DNA of 64,000 bases from NCBI GenBank assembly GCA_017856435.1, contig JAFMFB010000004.1, positions 21,016 through 85,015 of the forward strand, written 5' to 3'. This DNA is from Burkholderiaceae bacterium (GTDB taxonomy: Bacteria > Pseudomonadota > Gammaproteobacteria > Burkholderiales > Burkholderiaceae_C). Below the pieces are notes generated by a model. That model had not been told where the DNA came from, did not search any database, and saw only the letters and a list, made by a program, of their open reading frames with translations. Below are positions 16,187-25,361 of the stretch, piece after piece. Both the position numbers and the translations under genes were made by a program. The first letter of the stretch is position 1. Each line of letters starts with the position of its first letter.

Positions 16187-16486
16187 ATGCTGCATATTGT
16201 CAATAAATCTCCGACCCAGACCCGCTCCCTGGATAGCTGCCTGCGAATGGCCCTGGCGGGTCAGGCCGTATTGCTCATTGAAGATGGCGTCTATGCGGCC
16301 ACAACGGGTACCGCCATCGAGTCCCAGGTGAGTGACGCGGCAAAACGGCTGAAGCTGTTTGCGCTGAAACCCGATATCGAGGCACGCGGCTTGGCATCAC
16401 GCGTGCTTGAGGGTATTACGCTGGTGGACTATGGCGGCTTTGTCGACCTGGTCGCAGAGCACGGCACGCCCAACTCCTGGCTGTAA
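16187..16486 (+). CDS. dsrH: sulfurtransferase complex subunit DsrH (TusB-like)
   Basis: A 99-residue TusB/DsrH protein, third subunit of the DsrEFH hexamer. It has the family start LHIVNKSP and the ILLIEDGVYA-like strand (VLLIEDGVYAATTG), with one cysteine, Cys18, at the position of the conserved DsrH cysteine. ATG at 16187 follows GAAGGA at 16173-16178; the TTG at 16184 is an alternative. The next 80 bases contain an AT-rich stretch before dsrC. Confidence 0.93.
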   Translation: MLHIVNKSPTQTRSLDSCLRMALAGQAVLLIEDGVYAATTGTAIESQVSDAAKRLKLFALKPDIEARGLASRVLEGITLVDYGGFVDLVAEHGTPNSWL

Positions 16487-16566
16487 GGGCAGAGATCGCA
16501 GAAAAGCGAGAATCCGTAAAATTTTCATTCTTTATTTAGTTAACGCCACACTCTGAGGAGATTTAA
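16487..16566 (+). promoter_or_regulatory. AT-rich leader before dsrC, possible internal promoter
   Basis: Eighty bases between dsrH and dsrC contain the most AT-rich run of the operon (around 16515-16545) and a strong ribosome-binding site GAGGAG at 16555-16560. In A. vinosum, dsrC has its own promoter, so a secondary start here is plausible. I could not fit convincing -35/-10 hexamers by eye. Confidence 0.35.
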
Positions 16567-16899
16567 ATGAGCATCGAAGTCAACGGCCAGACCTATGAAA
16601 CCGACGAAGAGGGTTACCTGATCAATCTGGCTGACTGGAACAAGGATATTGCCGAACATATCGCGGTAGAGGAAAAAGTCGACTTGACCGACAACCACTG
16701 GGAGGTCATCAACTTCCTGCGCGACTACTACAACGAGTATCAAATTGCTCCCGCTGTTCGCGTTCTGACCAAAGCCATCGGCAAACAGTTTGGAGAAGAA
16801 AAAGGCAACAGCAAGTATTTGTACGAGTTGTTTCCTTACGGCCCGGCCAAGCAGGCGTGCAAGATCGCCGGTTTACCCAAGCCAACCGGCTGCGTTTAA
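16567..16899 (+). CDS. dsrC: sulfur carrier protein DsrC
   Basis: The 110-residue protein has the mobile C-terminal arm ending ACKIAGLPKPTGCV, with both functional cysteines: Cys98 and the penultimate Cys109. These form the trisulfide that DsrAB produces or consumes and that the DsrMKJOP complex handles. The core contains LTDNHWEVINFLRDYYNEY. It has its own strong ribosome-binding site. The contrast with the cysteine-free paralogue at 11477 is striking. Confidence 0.97.
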   Translation: MSIEVNGQTYETDEEGYLINLADWNKDIAEHIAVEEKVDLTDNHWEVINFLRDYYNEYQIAPAVRVLTKAIGKQFGEEKGNSKYLYELFPYGPAKQACKIAGLPKPTGCV

Positions 16900-17034
16900 T
16901 AGATTGCGGGTTGCTGACGCCACAACAGAGCCAAATGTGCTGACTCCCTGCTGGTTCATGGCGACGGGCAGGGGGTAGCGGCTTGAACACCACCTCACCC
17001 CCCGCCAGCACGCGGTAGCGCCCGAACCAACGAG

Positions 17035-17763
17035 ATGAGTGCCCTTTCACTTTTCTACGCTGCGCTGTTTTATTTCGCCACTGCGGTGCTGGTGATCGGT
17101 CTGGGAATCAAAATCCGTCAGTATTCACGTGTACCGGCCCCCCTGAAGATCGCCTTGACGCCGGCCCCTATCACCCCGGCGGGTGTGCCTTGGCGACTGG
17201 CCCGCGAGGTGGTCTTTTTCGAAAGCCTGTTTCGCGCCAGTAAATGGACCTGGCTGTTCGGCTGGATGTTCCACGCCGCCCTTGTGGCGGTCCTGCTGCG
17301 CCACCTGCGCTATTTTCAGGAACCGGTCTGGAGCGTGGTCTCGCTCAGTCAGTCCCTGGGAGCCTATGCCGGCTTTGCCATGGTGGTAGGCCTCGCCGGA
17401 TTATGGGCAAGGCGCTTCATAGTTGATCGGGTTCGCTATATCTCTACCCCGTCGGACCACCTGATGCTCGCCCTGCTCATTGCTATCGGCCTGTCCGGTC
17501 TGACCATGCGTTTTGTCCTGCACACTGACATCATCGCGGTTAAGGTTTTCATGCTGGGGCTGATGCGCCTGTCGGTGCAACCCCTGCCCGCCGATCCCCT
17601 GCTCTTGCTGCACCTGTCGCTGGTGGCGCTGCTCATGATCATTTTCCCGATCAGCAAACTCCTGCACGCCCCGGGCCTGTTTTTCAGCCCGACCCGCAAC
17701 ATGAGCGACAACCCTCGTGAATCTCGCCATATTGCCAGTTGGGCGGCCCCACTCGAGAAATAA
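17035..17763 (+). CDS. dsrM: DsrM, cytochrome b subunit of DsrMKJOP
   Basis: The 242-residue integral membrane protein has five hydrophobic helices and is similar to NarI, the di-haem b subunit of nitrate reductase. Paired histidines occur in helices: WMFHAALVAVLLRHLRYF and LLLLHLSLVALLMIIFPISKLLH. It passes electrons between the quinone pool and the DsrK subunit. A 135-base gap separates it from dsrC and holds a weak inverted repeat (CCCTGC at 16946, GCAGGG at 16968) that may separate expression of dsrC from the membrane complex. Confidence 0.93.
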   Translation: MSALSLFYAALFYFATAVLVIGLGIKIRQYSRVPAPLKIALTPAPITPAGVPWRLAREVVFFESLFRASKWTWLFGWMFHAALVAVLLRHLRYFQEPVWSVVSLSQSLGAYAGFAMVVGLAGLWARRFIVDRVRYISTPSDHLMLALLIAIGLSGLTMRFVLHTDIIAVKVFMLGLMRLSVQPLPADPLLLLHLSLVALLMIIFPISKLLHAPGLFFSPTRNMSDNPRESRHIASWAAPLEK

Positions 17764-17787
17764 CCCCATCAGGAATCCTGACCCACC

Positions 17788-19326
17788 ATGGCAACCGCTT
17801 CATTCGAAACGCCCCGCCTCAAGGAGTACCCCGTCATTCCTCTGGTGAAGGCCGGTGCCACCTCTCACCTCAAACCCTTTGTCGCAAACGAAACCATCCA
17901 GAAAAACCTGGGATTTCCGGGTGAATTGGTTGAGGGCTGGCAGGAGAAGGCGATTGCAAAAATGGGCGAGCTTTTAGGCAAGTACCGCTCGCTTCAGGTG
18001 TACATGGATGCCTGCGTTCATTGCGGCGCCTGTTCCGACAAATGTCACTACTTCCTGGGCACCCAGGATCCTAAAAACATGCCGGTTGCGCGCCAGGACC
18101 TCTTGCGCAAGGTTTATCGCCGCTATTTCACTTTTGCCGGCAAATATTTCCCCTGGCTGGTCGGCGCTGCCGATCTCACCCGCGAGGTTCTTGATGAGTG
18201 GTACAGCTACTATCACCAGTGCTCGGAGTGTCGTCGCTGTTCTGTGTTCTGCCCTTACGGGATAGATACCGCTGAGGTCACCATGGCGGCCCGCGAGATC
18301 ATGGACTCGGTGGGCATGGGCATGAAGTATTCCAATGAGATCATTGGCAAAGTCCACCGCATCGGCAACAACCTGGGCATTCCTGAGCCCGCCTTGGAAG
18401 ACACCCTGCTCGGCCTGGAAGAAGATGTCAAGGACGACACTGGGGTTGACGTCAAGTTTCCCCTCAACGTCAAGGGAGCCGAGGTACTGCTGGTCACTCC
18501 CAGCGCCGACTTTTTCTCCGAGCCGCATGTGGACAGCCTGATTGGTTACGCCAAGGTGTTTCACGCTGCTGGCATCAGCTGGACCCTGAGCTCCTATGCC
18601 TCAGAAGCGGCCAATTTCGGCCTGTTTATCGGCAGCTATGAGCAAATGCGCAAAGTAGCCCTGCGTATCCGTGAGGCGGCGCTGGAATTGGGCGTCAAGC
18701 GCATCGTGGTCGGCGAATGCGGGCATGCCTGGCGGGTCGCCTACAACTTCTGGAACACCCTGGCGGGCATTGGTGCTGGGGCCAATGACCCGTTTGCCAT
18801 TCAGCTGCAGCAGCAACTCGACCAGCGCTACAAGCAGCCCATGCACATCTGTGAATTCACCCACGATCTGATCCAGCGCGGCGTATTGCAGTTTGACAAG
18901 GAAAAGAACGATGACCGGATCATCACTTTTCATGACTCCTGCAACGTAGCGCGCGCCTCTCGCATGGGGGACGAAGCCGGTGGCCAGTTCACCATTCCGC
19001 GCGACATCATCAAGGCAGTGGCCAATAATTTCCACGACATGGCGCCAGAAACCATCTGCGACAGCACCTTCTGCTGCGGTGGCGGCGGCGGCCTGCTGAC
19101 CGATGACCTGCTGGAAATTCGTGTCAAGGGCGCTTTGCCCCGCATGGAAGCGCTCAATCAGGTGGTTCAGGAACATCAGGTCAATTTCATGGCCTGCATC
19201 TGCGCCATTTGCAAGGCCCAATTCACCAAGGTACTTCCGCAATATGGATTTGACATGGGCATGGTCGGTGGTGTGCACCAGCTTGTCAGCAAGGCAATCC
19301 GGCTTGGTAACAAATCACCCGATTGA
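17788..19326 (+). CDS. dsrK: DsrK, HdrD-like iron-sulfur subunit of DsrMKJOP
   Basis: This 512-residue cytoplasm-facing protein is related to heterodisulfide reductase subunit D and is thought to act on the DsrC disulfide/trisulfide. Two [4Fe-4S] motifs are present: CVHCGACSDKC (Cys76-86) and CSECRRCSVFC (Cys145-155). The C-terminal catalytic CCG-like cysteines follow: HDSCNVARAS, TFCCGGGGGLL and CAICKAQF. ATG at 17788 follows dsrM by 24 bases with an AGGA site. The size fits DsrK. Confidence 0.95.
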   Translation: MATASFETPRLKEYPVIPLVKAGATSHLKPFVANETIQKNLGFPGELVEGWQEKAIAKMGELLGKYRSLQVYMDACVHCGACSDKCHYFLGTQDPKNMPVARQDLLRKVYRRYFTFAGKYFPWLVGAADLTREVLDEWYSYYHQCSECRRCSVFCPYGIDTAEVTMAAREIMDSVGMGMKYSNEIIGKVHRIGNNLGIPEPALEDTLLGLEEDVKDDTGVDVKFPLNVKGAEVLLVTPSADFFSEPHVDSLIGYAKVFHAAGISWTLSSYASEAANFGLFIGSYEQMRKVALRIREAALELGVKRIVVGECGHAWRVAYNFWNTLAGIGAGANDPFAIQLQQQLDQRYKQPMHICEFTHDLIQRGVLQFDKEKNDDRIITFHDSCNVARASRMGDEAGGQFTIPRDIIKAVANNFHDMAPETICDSTFCCGGGGGLLTDDLLEIRVKGALPRMEALNQVVQEHQVNFMACICAICKAQFTKVLPQYGFDMGMVGGVHQLVSKAIRLGNKSPD

Positions 19327-19364
19327 AAACCCAGCCAACTCGTAACGATTTAAGGAGACGAACG

Positions 19365-21323
19365 ATGTCAGCCAACCCAGAGTCCATCAGCGTCAAACCC
19401 CTCACCTTTCGGCGTTACAAGGACGGTGACCACAAGCCGCGCCCCTGGCAACAGCAAATTTTCAATGCCGACCACTCCCACAAATGTCCCACCTATATCC
19501 AGAGCACGCCGCCCTGCCAGGGCTCATGCCCTTCGGGTGAAGATATCCGCGGCTATCTGAACATTGTGCGCGGGGTCGAGAAACCACCGGCCGGCGTCAA
19601 ATGGCAGGAGTATGCGTTTCGTCGCATAACCGAGGCCAATCCATTTCCCTCAGTCATGGGTCGGGTCTGCCCCGCCCCCTGTGAATCGGGATGTAACCGC
19701 AATCAGGTGGAAGATTTTGTCGGGATCAACTCGGTCGAGCATTTCATCGGTGAATACGCTATTGCCAACAATCTGGCCTATACCCGACCCGAACGGCAAA
19801 GCGGCAAGAAGGTGGCTGTCATCGGTGGCGGCCCGGCTGGCCTGTCTGCGGCTTATCAGCTGGCTCTCAAGGGCCACGCCGTTACCATCTTTGACGAGCG
19901 CGCTGAACTGGGCGGCATGATGCGCTACGGCATTCCTGGCTTCAGGACCCCGCGCACCATTCTGGATGCGGAAATCCAGCGTATCCTGGATTTGGGGGTC
20001 GTTGCCCGTACCAGCACCCGCATCGGCACTGACATCTCCATGGAGCAGATCAACCAGGACTTCGATGCCGTGTTCCTGGGCATGGGCGCCCAATCGGGAC
20101 GCCCCCTACCGGTTGAGGGTTCGGATGCGCCCAATGTGGTCACCGCGACCTCCTTCCTCAAAGCCTTCAATGACGGCCGGTTGCGCCATGTCGGCAAGCG
20201 GGTGGTGGTGGTCGGAGGTGGTGACACCTCCATCGACGTGGCCACTGTGGCACGCCGTCTGGGTCATATTGACAAGGTCAACCCTGGCGACCGTCCAGAG
20301 ATGGCGATTCTTGGCCATGTGGCTCATGATGTGGCGACTGTATCTGTCAAACAGGGCGCTGATGTGACCCTGACCTCCATCTTTGCAGTGGAGAAAATGC
20401 AGGCCTCCAAACACGAGGTGGAGCATGCCCTGTCCGAAGGTATCGCTATCCGTGGCGGCTACGCGCCGGTCTGCGTGGTCCGGGGCGACGATGGCCGGGC
20501 CATTGCATTGCGGGTGATTCGATGCGAGGCCAAGGTTGCCGGCGGCAAGCTTGAAATCAAGAACATCGAGGGCACCGAGGAAGACCTGCCAGCTGATCTG
20601 ATTGTCTCGGCCATTGGCCAGGCTGTTGATTTCACCGGCCTGGAGATGTTCAACAATGGCAAGGGGGCCGTTCCAGCTGATAAGAACTACCAGGTTCAGG
20701 GCCATGCGGGTGTGTTTGCCGGCGGCGACATCATTCGCCCCCACCTGCTCACCACCGCGATCGGCCATGGCGCCATCGCTGCCGAAGGGATCGATCGCTT
20801 TCTGGCCGGTGAGACGCAGGACAAGCGACCCAAGATTGATGTCCACACCTTCGACCTGACGCGCAAGATGATCGAGAAGGGTCTGAGCTTCAGCGAGTCG
20901 CATGAGCCGATCCGGGGCACTGACTCCAGCAACGTGGCCATCCACAACTATGACAACCGCTCTGACCGCTACGTGATCTCCCACAAGGAGCTTTTCCTCG
21001 GCCACTTCCCCTTTACGCCGCGCAACAAGCGAACGGTGGTCAACCTCACTGCCGAGGAAGCACTGGGCAATTTCGAGGAGCGACTGCAGGCCTTGGTGGA
21101 AGAAAAGGCGCAAGCTGAAGCCAAGCGCTGCATGAGTTGCGGCCAATGCTTCGAATGTGACAACTGTGTGGTGTATTGCCCGCAGACTGCTGTGTTCAAG
21201 GTCAAGAAGGCGCAGTCAACGACCGGTCGCTATGTCGATACCGATTACAACAAGTGCATCGGCTGCCATATTTGCCATGATGTCTGCCCTACCGGCTACA
21301 TCCAGATGGGCTTGGGCGAGTAA
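19365..21323 (+). CDS. dsrL: DsrL, FAD/NAD(P)-dependent iron-sulfur oxidoreductase
   Basis: The 652-residue protein is like the small subunit of glutamate synthase and is the electron acceptor/donor partner of rDsrAB linking it to NAD(P). An N-terminal cysteine set (CPTYIQSTPPCQGSC, CPAPCESGC) is followed by FAD (VIGGGPAGLSAAYQL) and NAD(P) (VVVVGGGDTSIDVATV) Rossmann motifs. The C-terminus holds two ferredoxin clusters (CMSCGQCFECDNCVVYC; CIGCHICHDVC). DsrL is required for sulfur oxidation in A. vinosum. ATG at 19365 has TAAGGAG at 19351-19357; the in-frame start at 19323 lies in dsrK and was rejected. Confidence 0.96.
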   Translation: MSANPESISVKPLTFRRYKDGDHKPRPWQQQIFNADHSHKCPTYIQSTPPCQGSCPSGEDIRGYLNIVRGVEKPPAGVKWQEYAFRRITEANPFPSVMGRVCPAPCESGCNRNQVEDFVGINSVEHFIGEYAIANNLAYTRPERQSGKKVAVIGGGPAGLSAAYQLALKGHAVTIFDERAELGGMMRYGIPGFRTPRTILDAEIQRILDLGVVARTSTRIGTDISMEQINQDFDAVFLGMGAQSGRPLPVEGSDAPNVVTATSFLKAFNDGRLRHVGKRVVVVGGGDTSIDVATVARRLGHIDKVNPGDRPEMAILGHVAHDVATVSVKQGADVTLTSIFAVEKMQASKHEVEHALSEGIAIRGGYAPVCVVRGDDGRAIALRVIRCEAKVAGGKLEIKNIEGTEEDLPADLIVSAIGQAVDFTGLEMFNNGKGAVPADKNYQVQGHAGVFAGGDIIRPHLLTTAIGHGAIAAEGIDRFLAGETQDKRPKIDVHTFDLTRKMIEKGLSFSESHEPIRGTDSSNVAIHNYDNRSDRYVISHKELFLGHFPFTPRNKRTVVNLTAEEALGNFEERLQALVEEKAQAEAKRCMSCGQCFECDNCVVYCPQTAVFKVKKAQSTTGRYVDTDYNKCIGCHICHDVCPTGYIQMGLGE

Positions 21324-21328
21324 GCGAT

Positions 21329-21820
21329 ATGAGCTTGGCGCGACTGTTCTGCCATGCGGCTCTGCTGCTGGTACTGGCCCTAAGCGCCACGGCGCAGGCC
21401 AGTGAGAGCGGCGTTGCGCAAGCCACGACGGGTCGTGTGGCCAAACCCATCATCGAACCCGCCCGGGGCGATAAATGTGTGGAGCCGGCCCAGGACATGC
21501 GACGCAACCATATGGAGTACCTGAAACACCAGCGGGATGACACCATGCGGGGTGGCATTCGCGGCGCCAAATACAGCCTGAAGACCTGTATTGAATGTCA
21601 TGCCAGCCAGACCACCAACAGCGTGACTGCCGCTCCAACCAACTTTTGCATCAGCTGCCACAGTTTTGCCGCAGTCAAGGTCGATTGCTTTGAGTGTCAC
21701 GCCACCCAACCTGCCTCCAAAAGCGTGTCCTTCATGCCCTTGGGGCATCCCACCCAAGCCCATGGTGTTCTCAGCAATCTCAGGCGCCAGTTCCAGAACC
21801 TGGCACCTCTCAAGCCATGA
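21329..21820 (+). CDS. dsrJ: DsrJ, periplasmic trihaem cytochrome c
   Basis: The 163-residue protein carries a signal peptide/anchor (residues 1-24) and exactly three CxxCH haem sites: CIECH (87-91), CISCH (107-111) and CFECH (120-124). A lone Cys50 in GDKCVEPAQDM sits where the unusual His/Cys-ligated haem of A. vinosum DsrJ takes its cysteine ligand. It is the periplasmic subunit of DsrMKJOP. Its stop overlaps the dsrO start (ATGA). Confidence 0.95.
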   Translation: MSLARLFCHAALLLVLALSATAQASESGVAQATTGRVAKPIIEPARGDKCVEPAQDMRRNHMEYLKHQRDDTMRGGIRGAKYSLKTCIECHASQTTNSVTAAPTNFCISCHSFAAVKVDCFECHATQPASKSVSFMPLGHPTQAHGVLSNLRRQFQNLAPLKP

Positions 21821-22614
21821 AACCGGAATCACCCACTCCCTGCGCCTGTGGCAAAAACGCCTGTGACGAAACCCGTCCGCAGCCCGAACAGAATTCCAGG
21901 CGTAATTTTTTAGGCATTGCAGCGGCAGGCATGGCCGGCATCATGTTGGCGCCCGGAGTTCGGCTGATCGAGATTGCCCAGGCCGCAACCCCAGCCGCCG
22001 CCGGGGCCAGCCCCAAGGTCCGCTGGGGCATGTTGATTGACAGCAGCAAATGCACCCCTGGCTGCAACGCCTGCGTCGTAGGCTGTCAGACGGAAAACGG
22101 ACTACCCACCCAACCCGGCCCTACCGACACGCAATACATTCGCAAGATCGACATCAAGGAAGTGCGGACCGGCAAGACCGCTTCGCTGCCCATGATGTGT
22201 CAGCACTGTGCCGAGCCGCCCTGCGTTGATGTCTGCCCCACCGGGGCTTCCTTCAAGCGCGCCGACGGCATTGTGCTGGTGGACAAGCACACCTGCATCG
22301 GTTGCCGCTATTGCATGATGGCCTGCCCCTACAAGGCCAGGTCATTCGTGCATGAACCCCTGACCCATCAAAAACCGGATGTACCGCGTGGCGTCGGCAC
22401 GGTCGAGAGTTGCACAATGTGCGTGCACCGGGTGGACCGCGGTGAACAACCCGCCTGCATGGTGGCTTGTGCGGCAGCTGGCTACAACGCCATCGTATTT
22501 GGCGACCTGAACGATCCTGCCAGCGAAATATCCAAACGGGTTGCCCAGTTCAGCACCAAGCAGATCCGGGAAGATCTGAAATTGAACACGGGTGTCCGTT
22601 ATCAGGGGCTCTGA
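21817..22614 (+). CDS. dsrO: DsrO, Tat-exported ferredoxin-like iron-sulfur protein
   Basis: The 265-residue periplasmic subunit of DsrMKJOP starts with a Tat signal (SRRNFLGIAAAGMAG). Four [4Fe-4S]-type clusters are visible: CTPGCNACVVGC, CQHCAEPPCVDVC, CIGCRYCMMAC and CTMC...CMVAC. ATG at 21817 overlaps the dsrJ stop by four bases; the much longer upstream frame runs inside dsrJ in another frame and was rejected. An additional N-terminal CACGKNAC precedes the twin arginine, which is unusual for a Tat leader. Confidence 0.94.
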   Translation: MKPESPTPCACGKNACDETRPQPEQNSRRNFLGIAAAGMAGIMLAPGVRLIEIAQAATPAAAGASPKVRWGMLIDSSKCTPGCNACVVGCQTENGLPTQPGPTDTQYIRKIDIKEVRTGKTASLPMMCQHCAEPPCVDVCPTGASFKRADGIVLVDKHTCIGCRYCMMACPYKARSFVHEPLTHQKPDVPRGVGTVESCTMCVHRVDRGEQPACMVACAAAGYNAIVFGDLNDPASEISKRVAQFSTKQIREDLKLNTGVRYQGL

Positions 22615-22617
22615 GGC

Positions 22618-23841
22618 ATGCGGCTTGCATTACGACAACTGGAAGGCCGCAGTGCCGGCTACTACCTGCTGCTGGCTGCGCTGATCGCGCTGACTGCGCT
22701 GGGCCTGGGTGCCGCCTGGGCCATGGAACACCACGGCCACATCATCACCGGCATGAACAACCAGATTGTCTGGGGCCTGCCGCATGTGTTTGCGGTTTTC
22801 CTGGTCGTGGCGGCTTCAGGCGCACTGAATATTGCTTCCATGTCTTCGGTATTTGGCAAGACAAGCTACAAGCCACTGGCCCCCCTCTCCGGCCTGCTGG
22901 CCATTGCCTTGCTGCTGGGTGGATTGGCCGTGCTGATGCTCGATCTGGGTCGGGCTGACCGCCTGATCGTAGCCATGACGCACTACAACTTCAAGTCGAT
23001 TTTTGCCTGGAATGTAATCCTCTACTCAGGCTTCATGGGACTGGTGGTGGCATACCTCTGGACCATGATGGAAGCGCGCATGAACAAGTTCTCCGGGCAG
23101 GCTGGTCTGGCCGCCTTCATCTGGAGACTTTTGCTCACCACCGGCACCGGATCGATCTTTGGCTTTCTGGTGGGGCGACAGGCCTTTGGCTCTGCCTTGC
23201 TCGGCCCCATGTTCATTGTTTTTTCACTGTCCTACGGCCTGGCTGTCTTCATGCTGATCCTGTTTGCCATCAGCAAAGGCAGCCAGCGTGCCCTGGATCC
23301 CGCCATGCAAGACCGGCTGGCTCGGTTGCTGGCAATTTTTGTGTCATCCGCTGCCTACTTTGTGCTGGTCTATCACCTGACTAACCTGTACTTTGCCAAG
23401 CAACACGGTCTTGAGCGCTTTGTGCTGATTGATGGTGGCATCTATACCAACCTGTTCTGGCTGGGGCAGATCGGCCTGGGCAGTGTGTTGCCGCTTGTGT
23501 TGCTGCTGAACCCCAGCAGCCGTCAATCTCGCACTGCCCTTGTCATCGCGGCACTACTGGTCATCGCGGGCGGCATGGCCCAGATGTATGTCACCATCAT
23601 CGGAAGCCAGGCCTACCCGATCGAAATTTTCCCTGACTATCAAGTCAGCAGCAGCTTTGGCGATGGTGTGGTTGCCCCCTACACGCCCCGGCTGCCGGAG
23701 TTGCTGCTGGGCTTGGGTGGCTTTGCCATGGTCGGCGTGATCGTGCTGCTGGCGCTGAAATGGTTGGCCTTCATTCCACAGCGACTCGACAGTTTTCCCT
23801 CTGACCAGCTCAAGCACCCAGCCACTCAATCAAATACGTAG
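22618..23841 (+). CDS. dsrP: DsrP, NrfD-like membrane quinol-interacting subunit
   Basis: The 407-residue protein has about ten membrane helices and belongs to the NrfD/PsrC family, which exchanges electrons between quinones and periplasmic iron-sulfur subunits. Conserved stretches include MNNQIVWGLPHVFAVFLVV and YPIEIFPDYQVSSSF near the C-terminus. It starts three bases after dsrO and completes the DsrMKJOP complex. Confidence 0.93.
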   Translation: MRLALRQLEGRSAGYYLLLAALIALTALGLGAAWAMEHHGHIITGMNNQIVWGLPHVFAVFLVVAASGALNIASMSSVFGKTSYKPLAPLSGLLAIALLLGGLAVLMLDLGRADRLIVAMTHYNFKSIFAWNVILYSGFMGLVVAYLWTMMEARMNKFSGQAGLAAFIWRLLLTTGTGSIFGFLVGRQAFGSALLGPMFIVFSLSYGLAVFMLILFAISKGSQRALDPAMQDRLARLLAIFVSSAAYFVLVYHLTNLYFAKQHGLERFVLIDGGIYTNLFWLGQIGLGSVLPLVLLLNPSSRQSRTALVIAALLVIAGGMAQMYVTIIGSQAYPIEIFPDYQVSSSFGDGVVAPYTPRLPELLLGLGGFAMVGVIVLLALKWLAFIPQRLDSFPSDQLKHPATQSNT

Positions 23842-23845
23842 GCCC

Positions 23846-25264
23846 ATGAACCGCCTGCTTGTATCGGCTGCTCACAAGTCTTCTGGCAAGACCACCATGA
23901 CCCTGGGGCTTTGCGCTGCGCTGAGCAGCACCGGTTGCCAGGTGCAGCCCTTCAAGAAGGGGCCGGACTTTATCGATCCGATGTGGCTAGGTATGGCCAG
24001 CGGCAGGCCCTGCTACAACCTTGACCCTTACCTGATGACGGAAGAACAGATTGTTCAACTGTTTTACCGGCATGCCACGGCTGCCGACATCGCCCTAGTG
24101 GAAGGGAATAAGGGGCTCTATGACGGCTTGACCCTGGACGGCAGCAGCAGCAACGCCGCCCTGGCGCACCTGCTGAAGCTCCCAGTTCTGCTTGTCATTG
24201 ACGCGCGCGGTATGACCCGTGGCATTGCCCCACTGATCCTTGGGTATCAGGCTTTTGACCGTGGGCTCCAAATCGGTGGCGTCATCCTCAACCGCGTGGG
24301 TGGCAGCCGTCATGAATCAAAGCTCCGTGCCGTGATCGAGCATTACACCGACGTGCCAGTGCTCGGCGCGGTGGGAGAAGAAGACGCCTTGGCCATGCCA
24401 GAGCGCCACCTGGGCCTGATGCCCAGCAATGAACATGAGCATGCACAAGAGCAGGTTCAGCGCATCGGCCAACGTATCGCGGCTCAAGTGGACCTCCAGC
24501 GAATCAAAGATCTCGCCGCTACCGCACCCCCGCTAAAGATGCCTGCTGTACCGGTCAAGGCCGATGGATCCCGTGCCAAGCCAGAGGTTCGAATCGGTCT
24601 GGCCCGCGACAAGGCTTTCGGTTTCTACTACCCGGATGACCTGCAGGCCCTGGAACGTGCGGGGGCGCAGCTGATTCCCTTTGACACGCTGAACGATCAG
24701 CGCCTCCCAGACGTAGATGGACTTTTTATCGGTGGTGGTTTTCCCGAGCTCTTTCTTGACGCGCTGCACGCCAACGCCTCCCTGCGTCGTGAAATTGCCC
24801 AAGCCATAGAGGCCGGCCTGCCGGTCTATGCCGAATGCGCCGGACTGATGTACCTGGCCAGAACCCTGAGCTGGAAGGGCCGATGTGCCAACATGGTGGG
24901 TGTCATCCCCGGCGATGTCGAATTGCACGACAAGCCGGTCGGTCGCGGCTATGTCCATTTGAGCGCAAGCAACCGCATGCCTTGGCCTGGGTTGCGCGGA
25001 AAAAAAGTGCGCTGCCACGAGTTTCATTATTCCGAAATTACCGGACTGCCAGCCGATACGCCCACGGCCTGGCAGGTAACACGCGGTCATGGTATCGATG
25101 GCTTGCGCGATGGCATCGTTCACCGCAATGTTCTGGCCAGCTATGCCCACCTGCGCAGCCTGGACGCAGACGGCTGGGCGCCCGCATTTGTCGACTTTGT
25201 TCGAGATTGCAAATATTCAGTGACAAGTGCGGGGCAGGAGCGACTTGGCAGCGTGGTGTCATGA
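23846..25264 (+). CDS. dsrN: DsrN, sirohaem amidase (cobyrinate a,c-diamide synthase-like)
   Basis: The 472-residue cytoplasmic enzyme has the ATP-binding N-terminus of CobB/CbiA (AAHKSSGKTTMTLGLCAAL, residues 8-26) and a glutaminase-type C-terminal half with the nucleophilic cysteine in PVYAECAGLMYL. In sulfur bacteria DsrN amidates sirohaem to give the sirohaem amide of DsrAB. It starts four bases after dsrP. The presence of dsrN and the methyltransferase gene at 25748 makes the operon self-sufficient for part of cofactor synthesis. Confidence 0.94.
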   Translation: MNRLLVSAAHKSSGKTTMTLGLCAALSSTGCQVQPFKKGPDFIDPMWLGMASGRPCYNLDPYLMTEEQIVQLFYRHATAADIALVEGNKGLYDGLTLDGSSSNAALAHLLKLPVLLVIDARGMTRGIAPLILGYQAFDRGLQIGGVILNRVGGSRHESKLRAVIEHYTDVPVLGAVGEEDALAMPERHLGLMPSNEHEHAQEQVQRIGQRIAAQVDLQRIKDLAATAPPLKMPAVPVKADGSRAKPEVRIGLARDKAFGFYYPDDLQALERAGAQLIPFDTLNDQRLPDVDGLFIGGGFPELFLDALHANASLRREIAQAIEAGLPVYAECAGLMYLARTLSWKGRCANMVGVIPGDVELHDKPVGRGYVHLSASNRMPWPGLRGKKVRCHEFHYSEITGLPADTPTAWQVTRGHGIDGLRDGIVHRNVLASYAHLRSLDADGWAPAFVDFVRDCKYSVTSAGQERLGSVVS

Positions 25265-25361
25265 CTCTTTGCAGCAGCCTTCTTGACACTGGGCCATCAG
25301 CAATGCCCAATGTCCCATTCATCATCTGTGATAACTTTGCAGAATCCTCAGGAGCGAAACC

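Noticed and set aside
20106..21146. Minus-strand frame of 346 residues opposite dsrL
   Set aside because: Overlaps essential dsrL motifs throughout and has no ribosome-binding site or family pattern.
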